From Phorcus lineatus (lineage: Eukaryota > Mollusca > Gastropoda > Trochida > Trochidae): a DNA stretch of 64,000 bases. This document shows, one piece after another, positions 29,001-41,000 of this stretch. The stretch spans positions 46,277,877 through 46,341,876 of the forward strand of contig OV121081.1 in NCBI GenBank assembly GCA_921293015.1. Direction: 5' to 3'. Each line of letters opens with the position of its first letter. Positions within the stretch are counted from its first letter, which is position 1. The notes beneath the pieces were generated by a model. That model was given only the letters and a program-made list of their open reading frames with translations, had not been told where the DNA came from and did not search any database. Both the position numbers and the translations under genes were made by a program.

Positions 29001-32000
29001 ACGGCAAGCTCTCTGTTCGTCTCCAGACAGCGATGAGACTGGTCTGGTAAGAGGAAGTCGTCCAGGTACCCATGAATCCTGATGGCCCTGGAGTGTAGAA
29101 AGCTCAGGACCGGAGCTGTGATGCGTGTGAATAGCCAAGGTGCTATCGAGATCCCGAACGGAAGAACCCTGAACTGGAACAACCTGCCGTTGAGAGCAAA
29201 CCGAAGGTACTTCTGGGATGCTGGATGAATCGGGACGTGGAGATAAGCATCCCTGAGGTCTAACGAGACCATCCAGTCCCCTGGTCGTAGAGCCAGTTTC
29301 AGCGCCGGAATCGACTCCATCCTGAAGTGCGGTGGTCTCTGCAAGAAGTTCCGGTTCAGGATCTTCAGATCTATGATCATACGTAGCTCGTCTGTATCTT
29401 TCTTTGGAACCAGGAAAACCGGCGAATAGAACCCGCGTGAAACTGTGGCCGGGTCCAGTTCTATAACTGCCTTCTTCAGCAAGAGCTTCTGGATTGCGTC
29501 TTCTGCTGCTATCAAGGGAAGACCAGATAGATGAAAGCGGGGTCCCTCCGGGATGAAGGTAGTCGGAGGTAACGAATCGAATATCAGACGGTAACCCTGC
29601 GAGATTACAGATAGGATCCAGGGGTCGTCTGAAACAATGGGCCAATTGATGGCAAATTGTTGAAGACGACCCCCGACCTGACCAGGAACCACATTCAAAG
29701 GGAAGGTCGGGAGACGGGCAAGGGTCGATGACTGGTTGGGAATGGGGGTAGGGTGGTCAAACCCGCTGCTGGCCTCTGCCACGGCCTCGTCCACCACTCT
29801 TGCCGGGAGTCGGAAACTTCTCGTACCGAGGGAACTTGTCAAAATTCTTCTTGGGCGTAGAAGTAGTCTGGCTCTTTTGAAAATTCTGTTTCCTGGACGG
29901 AGTGGACGGCTTGTTCCTGGGAGACTGTCTCCTTCTGGGTGAAGCGGACAATACAAGATTATGGATGTCTTCGTTCTTTTTCCTTTCCATCTCCTTGTCC
30001 CTCCGTTCCAAAGCCTTGGACACCGAATCGCCGAAGAGAGTGCCTCCGAACAGAGGGGCCTGATAAAGCATCTCCTTAATCTTCGGGTCGGTGTTCTGGG
30101 GTAGCTGCTTCACGTAAGCGGACCGCCTTAGAAGAGTGAGCTGTGACTGTATCCAAAGCAGATGTCTGTCCAGGTCCAGAACTGCATCGCCCAGGGAGTC
30201 GAAGAAAGCGAACGCAGTGGCCAAAGATGAATACGGCACTGAGGTAGAACCAGTGGGCTCCGCAGAATCCGGGATGATAGGGAGCTGCCTGGCTGCGGTG
30301 GCGGCGAACCAATGGATGTAAGAAGAGGTCTGCATCGCTTTATTGACCGATGTCTCCACTTCCCTCAGGCGTGAGTCGTGCACTTTTATCTGGTCCGACG
30401 GTGTGCCCTTACCCATGAGGTATCTGAAATTATCGTCAAACAGGGTCTCCTCCGTGTTGGCAAACCTTGCATTATGGGTCTTGTACGGAAAGCACCTGTA
30501 GAATGAGCTACGTGCTGGCTGTTTGTCAAAGGCCAGAGTCCCCACCCTGTCCGAGAGTTGAGCTGCCAGCTGAGCCGAAGAGTCTGGAGGAGGAAGTGAG
30601 TTGGCTGGAGTCGACGGTGCCTTGGGTACACCCCTGCTAATGTCGTTGTGTATGGGCAGGGACGGCGTCGGGGGCCTTGCGAGATCCGGGAAGTGGCGGT
30701 ATACCTCGTCGATCTTATCGTACCAGCCCAACACCGGGAAGACAGATTCTTCTGTCCCTGCTTTCTTTGACTTCTTCGTAGGCGGCTCTGGCTGAGAGCC
30801 GTAGAAGGAGATCTCCGGCGGGTCCGACGACTTCCTTTTGGGAAGTGAGCCATTGGACTGTTGATTGGGAGCCGTACGCTGGCTGTCCGATGGAGTGTGG
30901 CTGCCCTGCGTGTGCTGGACGTTATCCAGCCGATGGGGATCCGCGGTGCGCTGGGGATCCCTGGAACGCTGTGGGCCACTTGTTCCTTTCGGATCCGTGG
31001 CATCCCGTGGGCCCACGGAGCCTTGTGGGTCCACTGGCTGCTGGTCCTTCCGCGCGGGCCGCCGGTCCGAACGGGACGATGAAGAGGAGGAACCAGAGTA
31101 TTGCACAATACTGCTGTTGGTGGCCGACGTGGGTGGAGCGGAGCCGCTGGGTGGTGCCGTACGGTTCGCCTTTTTGGTCCCACGAGCCGAGTCGTTGACT
31201 GTCTGGTCCCGCCTTGGTGTCGTAGCTGACCTGGGGAGCTTGCCCTTGGCTTTCTTCAAAAGTCTAGGGTCCCTAGATGATGGAGTAGGTAGGGCCGAGT
31301 CGATGGCAGAGGGGGCGTCGATGGACAGAACATCATCTTCTTGCTTCTCTTCACCCCCCCGCCGACCAGTTATGTGGGAGACTACGTCTCGCCCTGGCGA
31401 CGGGGGAAGCCTTTGATCCCCCTGGACACCCTCGCCCTCCAGATCCGGTACCCTCAACAGACGATTCATCAGAGGCATCATTTTCTGGGCCATGACACGG
31501 AACTGAGCTAGGTCTGCAGCCAGGTTCGATGGAGGAGGCGTAGATATGGTAGAAGACTTCGACGAACTCTTAGTCAAACTTCTCTGACGAGCAGCAATGT
31601 AGGCCTGGAAATCTGGCTCTTCCAGATTACCGCAGAACTCGCAAGGCCGGTCAAACGAGCAGTTGGAGCCGTAGCAGCGAGGACAGCAAGGGTGAGGGTC
31701 GACCGCAGACATGAACTTGTGACAACCCTCGCACTTCTTGGAATTGTTCATGATTCTGTGAACAGTTAAGGAAAATCATTAACACACAGACAGAACAAAC
31801 AAAACAATCCAATATATATAACATGCATGGATATATATAACGAAAGTGATAATAGATATATATAGATAAATATATATGAATATGAAGTTCTGTGAAATTC
31901 CCGTACATAGAATTACACAGAAAATAAGAAAAAAAGGGATTAGTTATATATATACAATATATATATATGAAATAACATACTGTGAAAAATTCCACACAAA

Positions 32001-35000
32001 AGAATCAACACAGAAATATAGGAAGTAATAAGAATTATTATGATTACTTACGGTATGGATATTTCCCATACACAAAGTATATAGTATTGAAGCGAAGTAA
32101 AATGAGCGTCAAGACGCCCTAGCGAATACTAATTATAAGCCTCTGTAGGCGAGAGAACTACGACAGCTGTCAGTCGCCCAGGAGAAAAAAATCAATAAAT
32201 GGGAAGACAGGCAACGGACATTACCGAAACCCGAATACCCACGAAAATTATTAGAGGGAATTATAATACATGAAAAATATTTAGCTAAACATGATAAAGC
32301 TAAATAAAGGTATTACAATAGCATAAAGTAATAAATACCCACGGATATTTAATACGACAAAAAAACATAATTGTAACGTGTGCAAAACACGTGGAAAAAA
32401 GGTCGCCATATTGAACGAGTTAGGAAGAAAAACGTTCAAGAAAAAAAGGCGAAATGCATGATTAAATACGATTTTAAACATGAAGAAAGCATATATGGAT
32501 TAATCTCACAATGTCAGGATACGAAAAAAGTATCTGGGAGGTTTCGTAGAAGGTAAGATTGCTAAGAATCAGCAACGTCTTGACAGGTTGCGAACAACAA
32601 GGAAAAGTGATTTCTTAGGCTGGGGTGTTGGGGGCGTGGCTTTGCCATTTGCACGTGCTAGTTCGTGCGACGGCTGCGACTCAAAAGTTTGACATGTCTA
32701 TTTCTAGACTTGATCAAGGTATTGATTGTTGTTAGATGTTTGTAAACAAACAAGGAAATGCATATAAGTTTAGAGGTAGTGAATGAAAGAAATATCCATT
32801 TTTAATACGGTATTCGCCGACTAGTTTTGTAGACAACGATATTTACTAGAGCTGCAACGATACATTCGTATATTCGGTGAATCGAACCGTGGCAGGAAGT
32901 GAATCGTATTCGTTATTCGTTACAATGAAAACCGAATATTTTCGATTTTTTAATTTTTTGTTACTATTCACTTTAACATAAATTATGTACGCGAAATTTG
33001 TATTGAATCTGAATAGAAATACTTTTTTTTAATCTACTTTTTTGAAAGAGCTGTCAACTTATCTTCATATGTAGAGGATCGTTAATAAACTGTCGGGAAA
33101 TCGCAAGTCGTTATTGTTTACATGCTGTTACTATACCCTCCCTCCTGTAAGTTCCAGTTCCGGTTACAAAGCTCCATGCATCGCCTGAGCACAGTGTATA
33201 ACAAGCCAACGGTGTTTGGAGCTTGCGTTAAAAGGGGTGCACAAAGGAACAGCGACCTATATCATATCTGAAGTGATTGTTACTGTCGGCTTTCTTAACA
33301 GGGTCAAAAACATTACGTGGTGTGTGTCAAGTAATTTGTATACATCATAACTGTACTTAATAATGTTTAAAAGAACTTGAGTGCTTTAGTTTACTTAATG
33401 TAATGTGTTTTCAGTGTTTTACCACAGCACGGTTACATGTCCATAAATTGATCTGTACATCATCTGCTTTGCTGTTATAATTACCCAGCAGTGGTTAACT
33501 GAATGAATGACTATTGAAACTTTTTTATTTTACATTGAAAGGTTAAGCATAAAGTTGAAAAAACATTAAGAAAATTACTGAATCAGAGTTATTTGAGTAA
33601 CTGAATTAAAATTAAATTTAAACACCTCCTGCATGGTTCCCATATTTTTTTTATCAATATAGGCCTATATCGTATATACGACCGGCTTTAATAATGAAAT
33701 TATGGAAATGGAAATGTTTATCTCACAAATATCAATACAAAATATTTGACTTCTTTTTTTTTTAATCCTTGACTCATTGTTTTTGAAAATGTCTCATCAT
33801 TTTTTAGCTTTCATATTCGTGAATAATTATTCGTATTCGCTACCCCATATTCGTGATACGTATCGTATTCGCCTGGTAGTGTATTCGTTGCAGCTCTAAT
33901 ATTTACATCCGTATTTCGCCACGTAAACAAACCATATATTGGCAAAACGGTCGCGACTCGCGGCACTGGAAAATTCAGCCACTGGTGCTAATTACGCATT
34001 AACGGTAGCGAGGCGAGTGCTTGAAAATTCAGCCACGGGGGCAAAACTGGTCAAAATAATATTCAGCAACTTGAGGGTTAAGTAGTCCTTTTGACTGCCA
34101 GTCCATCTCTTCCCGTTCAAAACTAGTGGGCTATGGGACTAGTCCTAATTTGAACACTGATGACAACTATAAATTCCAGGCCTTGAAGCAACTCCATTGT
34201 AAAATCATCCTTTTATAGATTTCAGAGATTCAAATGTAGACCTCCATCTTCAATGAATATTTTGCAATGATAAGAAAGAAATATACTAATGCTATACAAG
34301 AGAAAATTTTATTGTATTGGGAAAACAATATCTGAGAATATAAAAAGCTGCATGATTTTGGCTTCATTGTTTAGTTGTTGAGACATTCAGTCCTGACTGT
34401 AGGTTACAAATTTCAGGGAGTAGGTTTTGATTTTTTGTCAATTGATTTACCCAAAAAGAACACAATGACATTTATCTTTTTCTGGATATCAACTTCTTTA
34501 TGTGAAAATCACTCACTAAAGCTTAATGATTCATTCCCAATCATGAAGGAGTAAGCATATATATATATTCCCTAAAAAATTTGTCATTTTACACAATAAA
34601 GAATTTGTATTCCTGAATATCTTGCTGTTCTTAAGTACGTCACTCAAACTGACTTTGAAAGACCAGATCTTTTTACCTGAATAATTTCAATATCTCCCCC
34701 TGTGGAGTACACACTCCCCTCGTGGTCCCCGTACAGCATGAAGCACTTTATCGTTCCCATCACCACAGGTAATGTCCTCATAATTCTCACCTGCAAAATA
34801 AATCACAACAGTGAAAACTGTAGATTGAAGATTTATTACCCTAAAAAATTAATGTAATACTTGCAAATCATCATAAACAATTTTACAATCACTAAATTTC
34901 TACTCATAAGCGAGATCTCCTCCTTTAAATTTGGACATCACTGACAACTCTACTATCAAAAATGTTTTTCTAAAAAATTTTATTATCAAGAATCAATAAT

Positions 35001-38000
35001 CTTAGTGTATTTTTGGGGGTGTTTTTTTATTTTTATTTTTTGTGTAGTTTATTTTGTATCTCAGGAGCTCTCATTAGCTTTTCTTTATAAATATGTTCTG
35101 TCCCCAAAAGCATATACCAATATCACACCTCCCCAAGGTTCTTACAACGCAAGGACTTTACTGCAGATGGTGTGAACCCAAAATATCAATTTTATTAGCC
35201 TGCTTTGAACCAGCTCTAAAGCTTTAAAGAAGAAAAACACCATTTTCAACTTACAAGTGAACCCTTCTTGTATGTCTTCCCGTCCCATTCAACTTGGTCG
35301 TACACTGCCCAGGGTGACTGCTTGTGTTTGGGCATGTCAGTGCGGGTGATAGTGCCGCGGTAACCGCTGAAGTAGATCTGTTTATCCTGTTTGTCATGGC
35401 ACTCCTTCAGCCAGTTGTTGAACTCCTTCTCGATAGCAGTTCTCTTCTCCTGTAGTGGCACAAGTGATTATTTCAAATCAGCAATTTTCATGCTCATCTC
35501 ATTTCGGGAAGTTTACAACATGCAGAAAATTACTTTGTGTGACATTCAACATTCTTCAAACATATATCACAGTGGCATATCCAGGGAGGGGTTTAAAACT
35601 TTCAAACTTTTTTAACAAATATTTTTTAAAAATCGACCATAACCCCTCTCATAACCCTTCATGAATTACTGTATTGACTACTATATTGTCTTTGACAAAT
35701 GAAAATGCAAGCAGAATATAGTGAGCAATTTTATGACACACAGATGGACAGACCAACCCTATAAACCCAACTTAGGCTGTTTAACTGTCAGGTAGGGCAT
35801 CATAATTACTATAGAAGTTGTCCAGTCAATTGAGGAAAGAAAATTTTCAGTGCAATGACACAACAACATCTCAACTCACATGTCCCTTGTCTATCCTGCA
35901 GAATGTGGTCGTCTTGTCTCGTAGTTTCATCTCCATGTCCAGGAAGGTCAGCTTGTTTGTACTGACCTGGAAACTGTCATTCGTCCACAGAACTCCCGAT
36001 ACTCTGCACAATTAATTGAATTCTTTGAGGGGAGATTCTGACATATAAGCAACTTACATATATCAATGCTGGAGAGGAGAGTTTACTCAAAGTTCTCAAA
36101 ATCCCTTACACTGGTGATCTCATTCTCAACATCCAAGGTGAGAGTGAATGTTTAGCACAAGTTTCAGCCTTTAGCGGCATTTAACGCCCTTGGTAGGAAT
36201 ATAACAAAAACTCCTATCGATCTTGTTGATCTTCGCTATCCTTTCATTTGCATATACTGCTGGAGGAACTGGGGGTTGTCACACAAAACAAGTTAACCCT
36301 ACAGTTAACCTTAGTGCCACCACATAACATTGCACTAAGGCTACCTAAGAGAGTTGAAAGGACAGTCCTTTCGGGGTATTTTTTTAAAACGAAATTCAAG
36401 GGAACATTCCTGTTTACTCATATATATATCATAAGTAGATAATTATACCACAACATAGTTCAAACACGTTACTGAGCGTAAACATTTTGGTTGATTTAGA
36501 TTTTATAACTTCATACATAAGAACGCACACTCGGTAGAAAAACACAACAATGAGAAGTGACGCCATTCATCAGCACTTCGAGTGTGAAAACCTTGCTACA
36601 GCATTACAAGGCATTGTTGATAAGTCATATCATAAATCGTTTATAAATTTTTGGATATCCTATCCACTGATATAGTTTATTGCTATAATGTTTTAAGAAA
36701 GGTAAGAGAACAGTGAATTTTGTCCTGTCATTCCCTGAAAAAACAACATGGCGGACAGATTGCTGTTAGGACAGACTCTTGGTCACCTGTATTTTCTGTG
36801 CAAAGGGGACCCAGATTCACATCTTGATCAAAGTCATTTCACCTTTGTGCCAGTGAAGGCTAAACAGCACATGTATTGTGTCGGGACAAGAATTATTCTT
36901 CAAATTCAGATTATTCAAATCTCAGTGCATCTCTCATCTGACATCTCTTTTGAAAATTCTAATATGCCTATGTTAGTAACATTTTTCACAACATCTTACA
37001 ACATACAAGTTGACTTACCTGTTGTAACAATCAGCTGGGATACTTCTTACTTTCTTTGGGGCAGAGCACCACTCAAAACTGTAACAAAAAATGTAATTCT
37101 TTTATTTTTCAGCTTCAATGCCCCCTTACAAGGACTAGTGTCTAAATCAAGCATAGGTAGAAATTAAGCCAGCCAAAGCATCTGTCAAGGATGTCAATTT
37201 AACAATGAACGAGCATCAGAGACAAAGAATGTTTTCTGACATATTGTGTGTCCACGTTTACACAATTTCAAAAAAGAAAAGTAGAATCCAAGCCAACTTT
37301 GGCCATTACTGACATAATGCTATTTGGAGATAACATAACTCTTTTATAGAATCAAATTTTTGACGAATTAAAGATAATACTGTTACATGACTTATTTTTT
37401 CCCCCTATCTATATAAAAAGAAGTTTGCTAACTTCAACTAAAGCCTCAGTCCTTATTTGTCATAAGCCTAGTTGTCATATATATATCACAGTGAGTTCTG
37501 AGAAAGTCCCAATAAAAGTTCATGATCTGAAATCTCAATATTTGGGTAGTGAATTTCAGTGCAACCCTGTTCAAAATCCTATTTGCATGCACTTAACTGC
37601 AAAAAAAAAATAAAAACACAGAATTTCTGGGACATCAACAATAAATCCAGTTATACTCATGGGTATGCAATCAAGACTATGACTAGATAATTTTATTACA
37701 CTCACTCTTCAATTAGCGTGTAGGGGATAAGACGCCCGTTCCAGTAACACTCGAATATCGGCCGTCTCCCTCGGGCTGGTCGGTCGTTGATTGCATAATC
37801 ATGGTCATCTTCAGGCTCTGGTTCCACTAGTAAAAAAGTGAGTTTTTTTCAAAGATGAATTTTTTTTATCTCTCAAAAATGTTTTAAATTTTTTAAATTA
37901 GTAAAACATTTCACAGCAAAGAAAAGCAAGATTGTCCGCATAACAACTTCTTTATTGTGATAAATGCAGGGTACATTTATCTGGAAGGCTCCTGTATCCC

Positions 38001-41000
38001 CTGATTGCCATCACAGCATTTCCCTCCGGACAGTTTCCCATAAATATTTATAGCAAAATTCTTATTCATTTCATTAGTTGGTTCACTGGGCATAAGGGAA
38101 ATTTACTGAAGGCGAACAGGGAAAGAAGCAGCTACGCAGAAAATATCAGCTGATGATGAGAATACTTGTTCATTTGAATAGTATATGCCATTGCAGGGAT
38201 TCATGAGAAAGAAGGGTGAAAGACGCTTATAATGCCTTACATTAGACTATTAAAGAATTACTCACTGCGGGGATCATATGTCTCCGATGGAAAAGTCTCT
38301 CTGTCGTAGAGGAATGGGTGATATCTTAGTACTCCCTCTACGGTGCTAGTGCCGTCCACAATAGCCTTGAACTCGAAGGAGCTTGATGCAGTACGCACAA
38401 AGAGGGACTGCATGTCATCGTCAATGTCTCGCAGGTTGACCACTTTCGGCTGGGATTGTCCTCTGGTGTATAGGCTTACCTGGTTAGAGGTAGATAATTA
38501 GTAAAATCAATATATATAAAGGTTACTAACTGAGGAAGTGTGTCATTTGACTTTTTGAAATAAAAGTTGAAATTCCATTACCACGTTTAGTTTGATGTTG
38601 TAGGGCAGATTTTTAGTGTAATATTTCTTTAATACCCATTTTAATCAATTTGAATCACATAAATCTCACTGCAACATTTTGCTTCAGGGAATCACATTTT
38701 TCAACATCAGAGCAATAAAACATTTGACATTGATGGTGAACAATCAAATTTGATTTGAGCACATGTGCACATATCAAAACATGACCCATCTACTCAAGCC
38801 TTTTATTTAGGTCTATGACATACCTCTATTTCAATATTCTGGAACGGGTTGTCATGTTTCTTGTCATGATCAATGTTTCCCTCCGGGCCATGTAGGTAGT
38901 AATGGTAGATGTGGCTGAAAGAACACAGTACTTCTATCATAGATACTTCCGTTTAGAATCACAATGATAACCAACTTTGTTTCAATATGGACTTGTCTTA
39001 ATGTCTTTTCAACCCTTTAAAAACTGCTGTGGTTTTATTCAATTCATGATAGACCATAAAGCATGATAGAACCATAAACCATAAAAGATTTTCATTTGAT
39101 TATTGTGGCATGTGGAAGAGTTGTCTTCCTTTTTTCTGGCTAATTACACAATGCTAAGCAATTGCAAATTGACAGTCTTTCAGGGGAAAATAAATGATCA
39201 AGAAATGTCATGATCAACAGAAAATATCACTGAAATAGCGAGACCCTTATCCTAGTTTACTACGTACGCTAGCTGGCGAGTCCACTCTGTCATCTTGTGT
39301 TTGAGGTACGGAATGTGTTCTGGGTTGATAAGCTGGATCACAACTGCTGTAAAACTGTCAAGACTGTCCTCCTCTGCTACCAGCTTGCGGATTATCTCGT
39401 CTTCAGCTGGTAGGTGGGAGCTGTCTCCGGGCTAAGGAATAAGTGGTTTGGATTTTTATATAATAATAATTCCCTTTTATCATTCCTGATATCCATCAAT
39501 GTAGTTGTTTGATTTTGATTGAGAAAGATGGGATTAGTCAAATGTTTGATGCTTCAATAATAAATAAAATATAAATGACGAACTGAACTCAAGGTTTGAT
39601 AATCAAATATCAAATGATATCTTGGGGGGGAAATGCATTAAACTCATTTGTACATAGGAAATTATTTTTTAAAAATTATTTTAGACAAAGATTTTTGATA
39701 AAAAGTAAAATTTAAACATGGACAAAAAAATCTTAGAGTGTTCACCTTTCTATTTCGAATAAAACCGCTGTAAATTGCTTCATTGTTCTTCTCCTTCTTC
39801 TCAAACTCCTCTTTTGAAATTGTCAGCTCGTGAATATCCTTAGAACCTTTTGGTTTGCTTATCATCTGAAGAAAAAGAAGAAAAGTGCTGAATTACTTTA
39901 CTGAACATCAAGTCTTAAATTCTAAGTTTAATTGGATGCTTTTCAGATTCTGCTTAATGCTTACTCTAGGGATGGAAAAGTTTAAAGTATGTATCAAGAT
40001 TTTCAGACAGAAAAGGTCAATCAAATATTCTCTAATTTGCCTTTTAAAACAGAAAATAGGGAGATAGAGCATTGAACTCAAAGATCCAGATTTGAGACTT
40101 ATTGTAGAATAGGCAGATTGATCTCTGACTGCTCATCCTGGAAAAAAAAGAAGTGTACTCACCCGTGTGGAGGAACCTATATAGAATATTGCTTGTTTTC
40201 CACCAACACCAAAGTAGGAGATATCACTGTTCATGAAGCGAGGAACATTCTCCTCTCCAACAAAGGAGAGTTCCGTTGGATTTCGGGACTCTGCGCCTGC
40301 CCTGTTAAGGAATTATTGACATATTTGCAAGTATCTGATACAAAATAACTCCATGGTTACATTTCAATTAGCAAATACTGTAAGAACATTTTGAGTGTTG
40401 AGCTAACTATTATTTTGGACATACAAATTCGAACAGAATATTAACCTACCTATTCAACAAAGCACTACCTTGCTTTAGGCATTCAGCTATTGTGTCATAC
40501 ACATAATTTGTCTAAAACTAATGTAAACAGCTCTTAATATTCACCATTTCAACTCAAAGGAAGACATATTTCAACGTTTAGAACGTTATCAAGCAGGTCA
40601 AATATACACTGAACCAAATCAAAATAATAATGTCTTCTTCTTTGCAATTACTATTGTTTAAATTGATAATCAATTAACAAATGGAAGGTATGATTTGATC
40701 AACCTACCCCCTTCCCTTTTCCTTCCTGATGAACTTTGACAACCTGTATATTGCCCAGTTGTTGAGCTGACGCGGGGACATTCCTTTACCGTTGTCAATC
40801 ACAAATATGCAGCTCTTATTGGGGTATGCATCATCAAAATGCTGCAGAGGAAAGGGCATCACCATGAATCAATGATAAAATCTGAATTTAAACGATGATG
40901 AGATCATTGATATACAACTTTCTTATTTCAGGGAGGCCAAATTTTAACATGGATGCCCATGTTGTTTTCAAGCAGGTCACTTGCCAGAATTTTCATCTTC

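Larger units (their letters stand above)
26116..32793 (-). mobile_element. DIRS-type retrotransposon B, apparently intact, 6678 bp
   Basis: It has inverted terminal repeats (26157-26338, 32597-32780) and an internal complementary region (26401-26492) that equals the two outer ends joined. Long open gag, RT/RNase H and recombinase frames follow in order on the minus strand. The flanks join as GTAAGTATC|ATCCATT, exactly the uninterrupted sequence in the piggyBac-like copy at the left edge, so both ends are fixed and there is no target duplication, as expected for DIRS. It carries no frameshift that I can see and may be mobilisation-competent. Confidence 0.92.
23897..34077. mobile_element. piggyBac-like non-autonomous element, copy 2, hosting two nested elements
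   Basis: The outer ends are TTAA|CCCTCAAG (23893-23904) and CTTGAGGG|TTAA (34070-34081), the exact TTAA target and CCC...GGG end pattern of piggyBac. The right part and 25500-26115 match copy 1 at the left edge. Minus DIRS-B (26116-32793) and the hAT-type element (32847-33898), it is about 2.45 kb. No transposase remnant is visible; much of the interior is a degenerate array of about 187 bp. It lies in SMCHD1 intron 15. Confidence 0.8.

Noticed and set aside
30595..31416. Plus-strand ORFs of up to 183 codons in DIRS-B
   Set aside because: Antisense shadows of the low-complexity part of gag.
36748..37167. Plus-strand ORF of 139 codons
   Set aside because: It covers the antisense of SMCHD1 exon 12 and has no coding character of its own.
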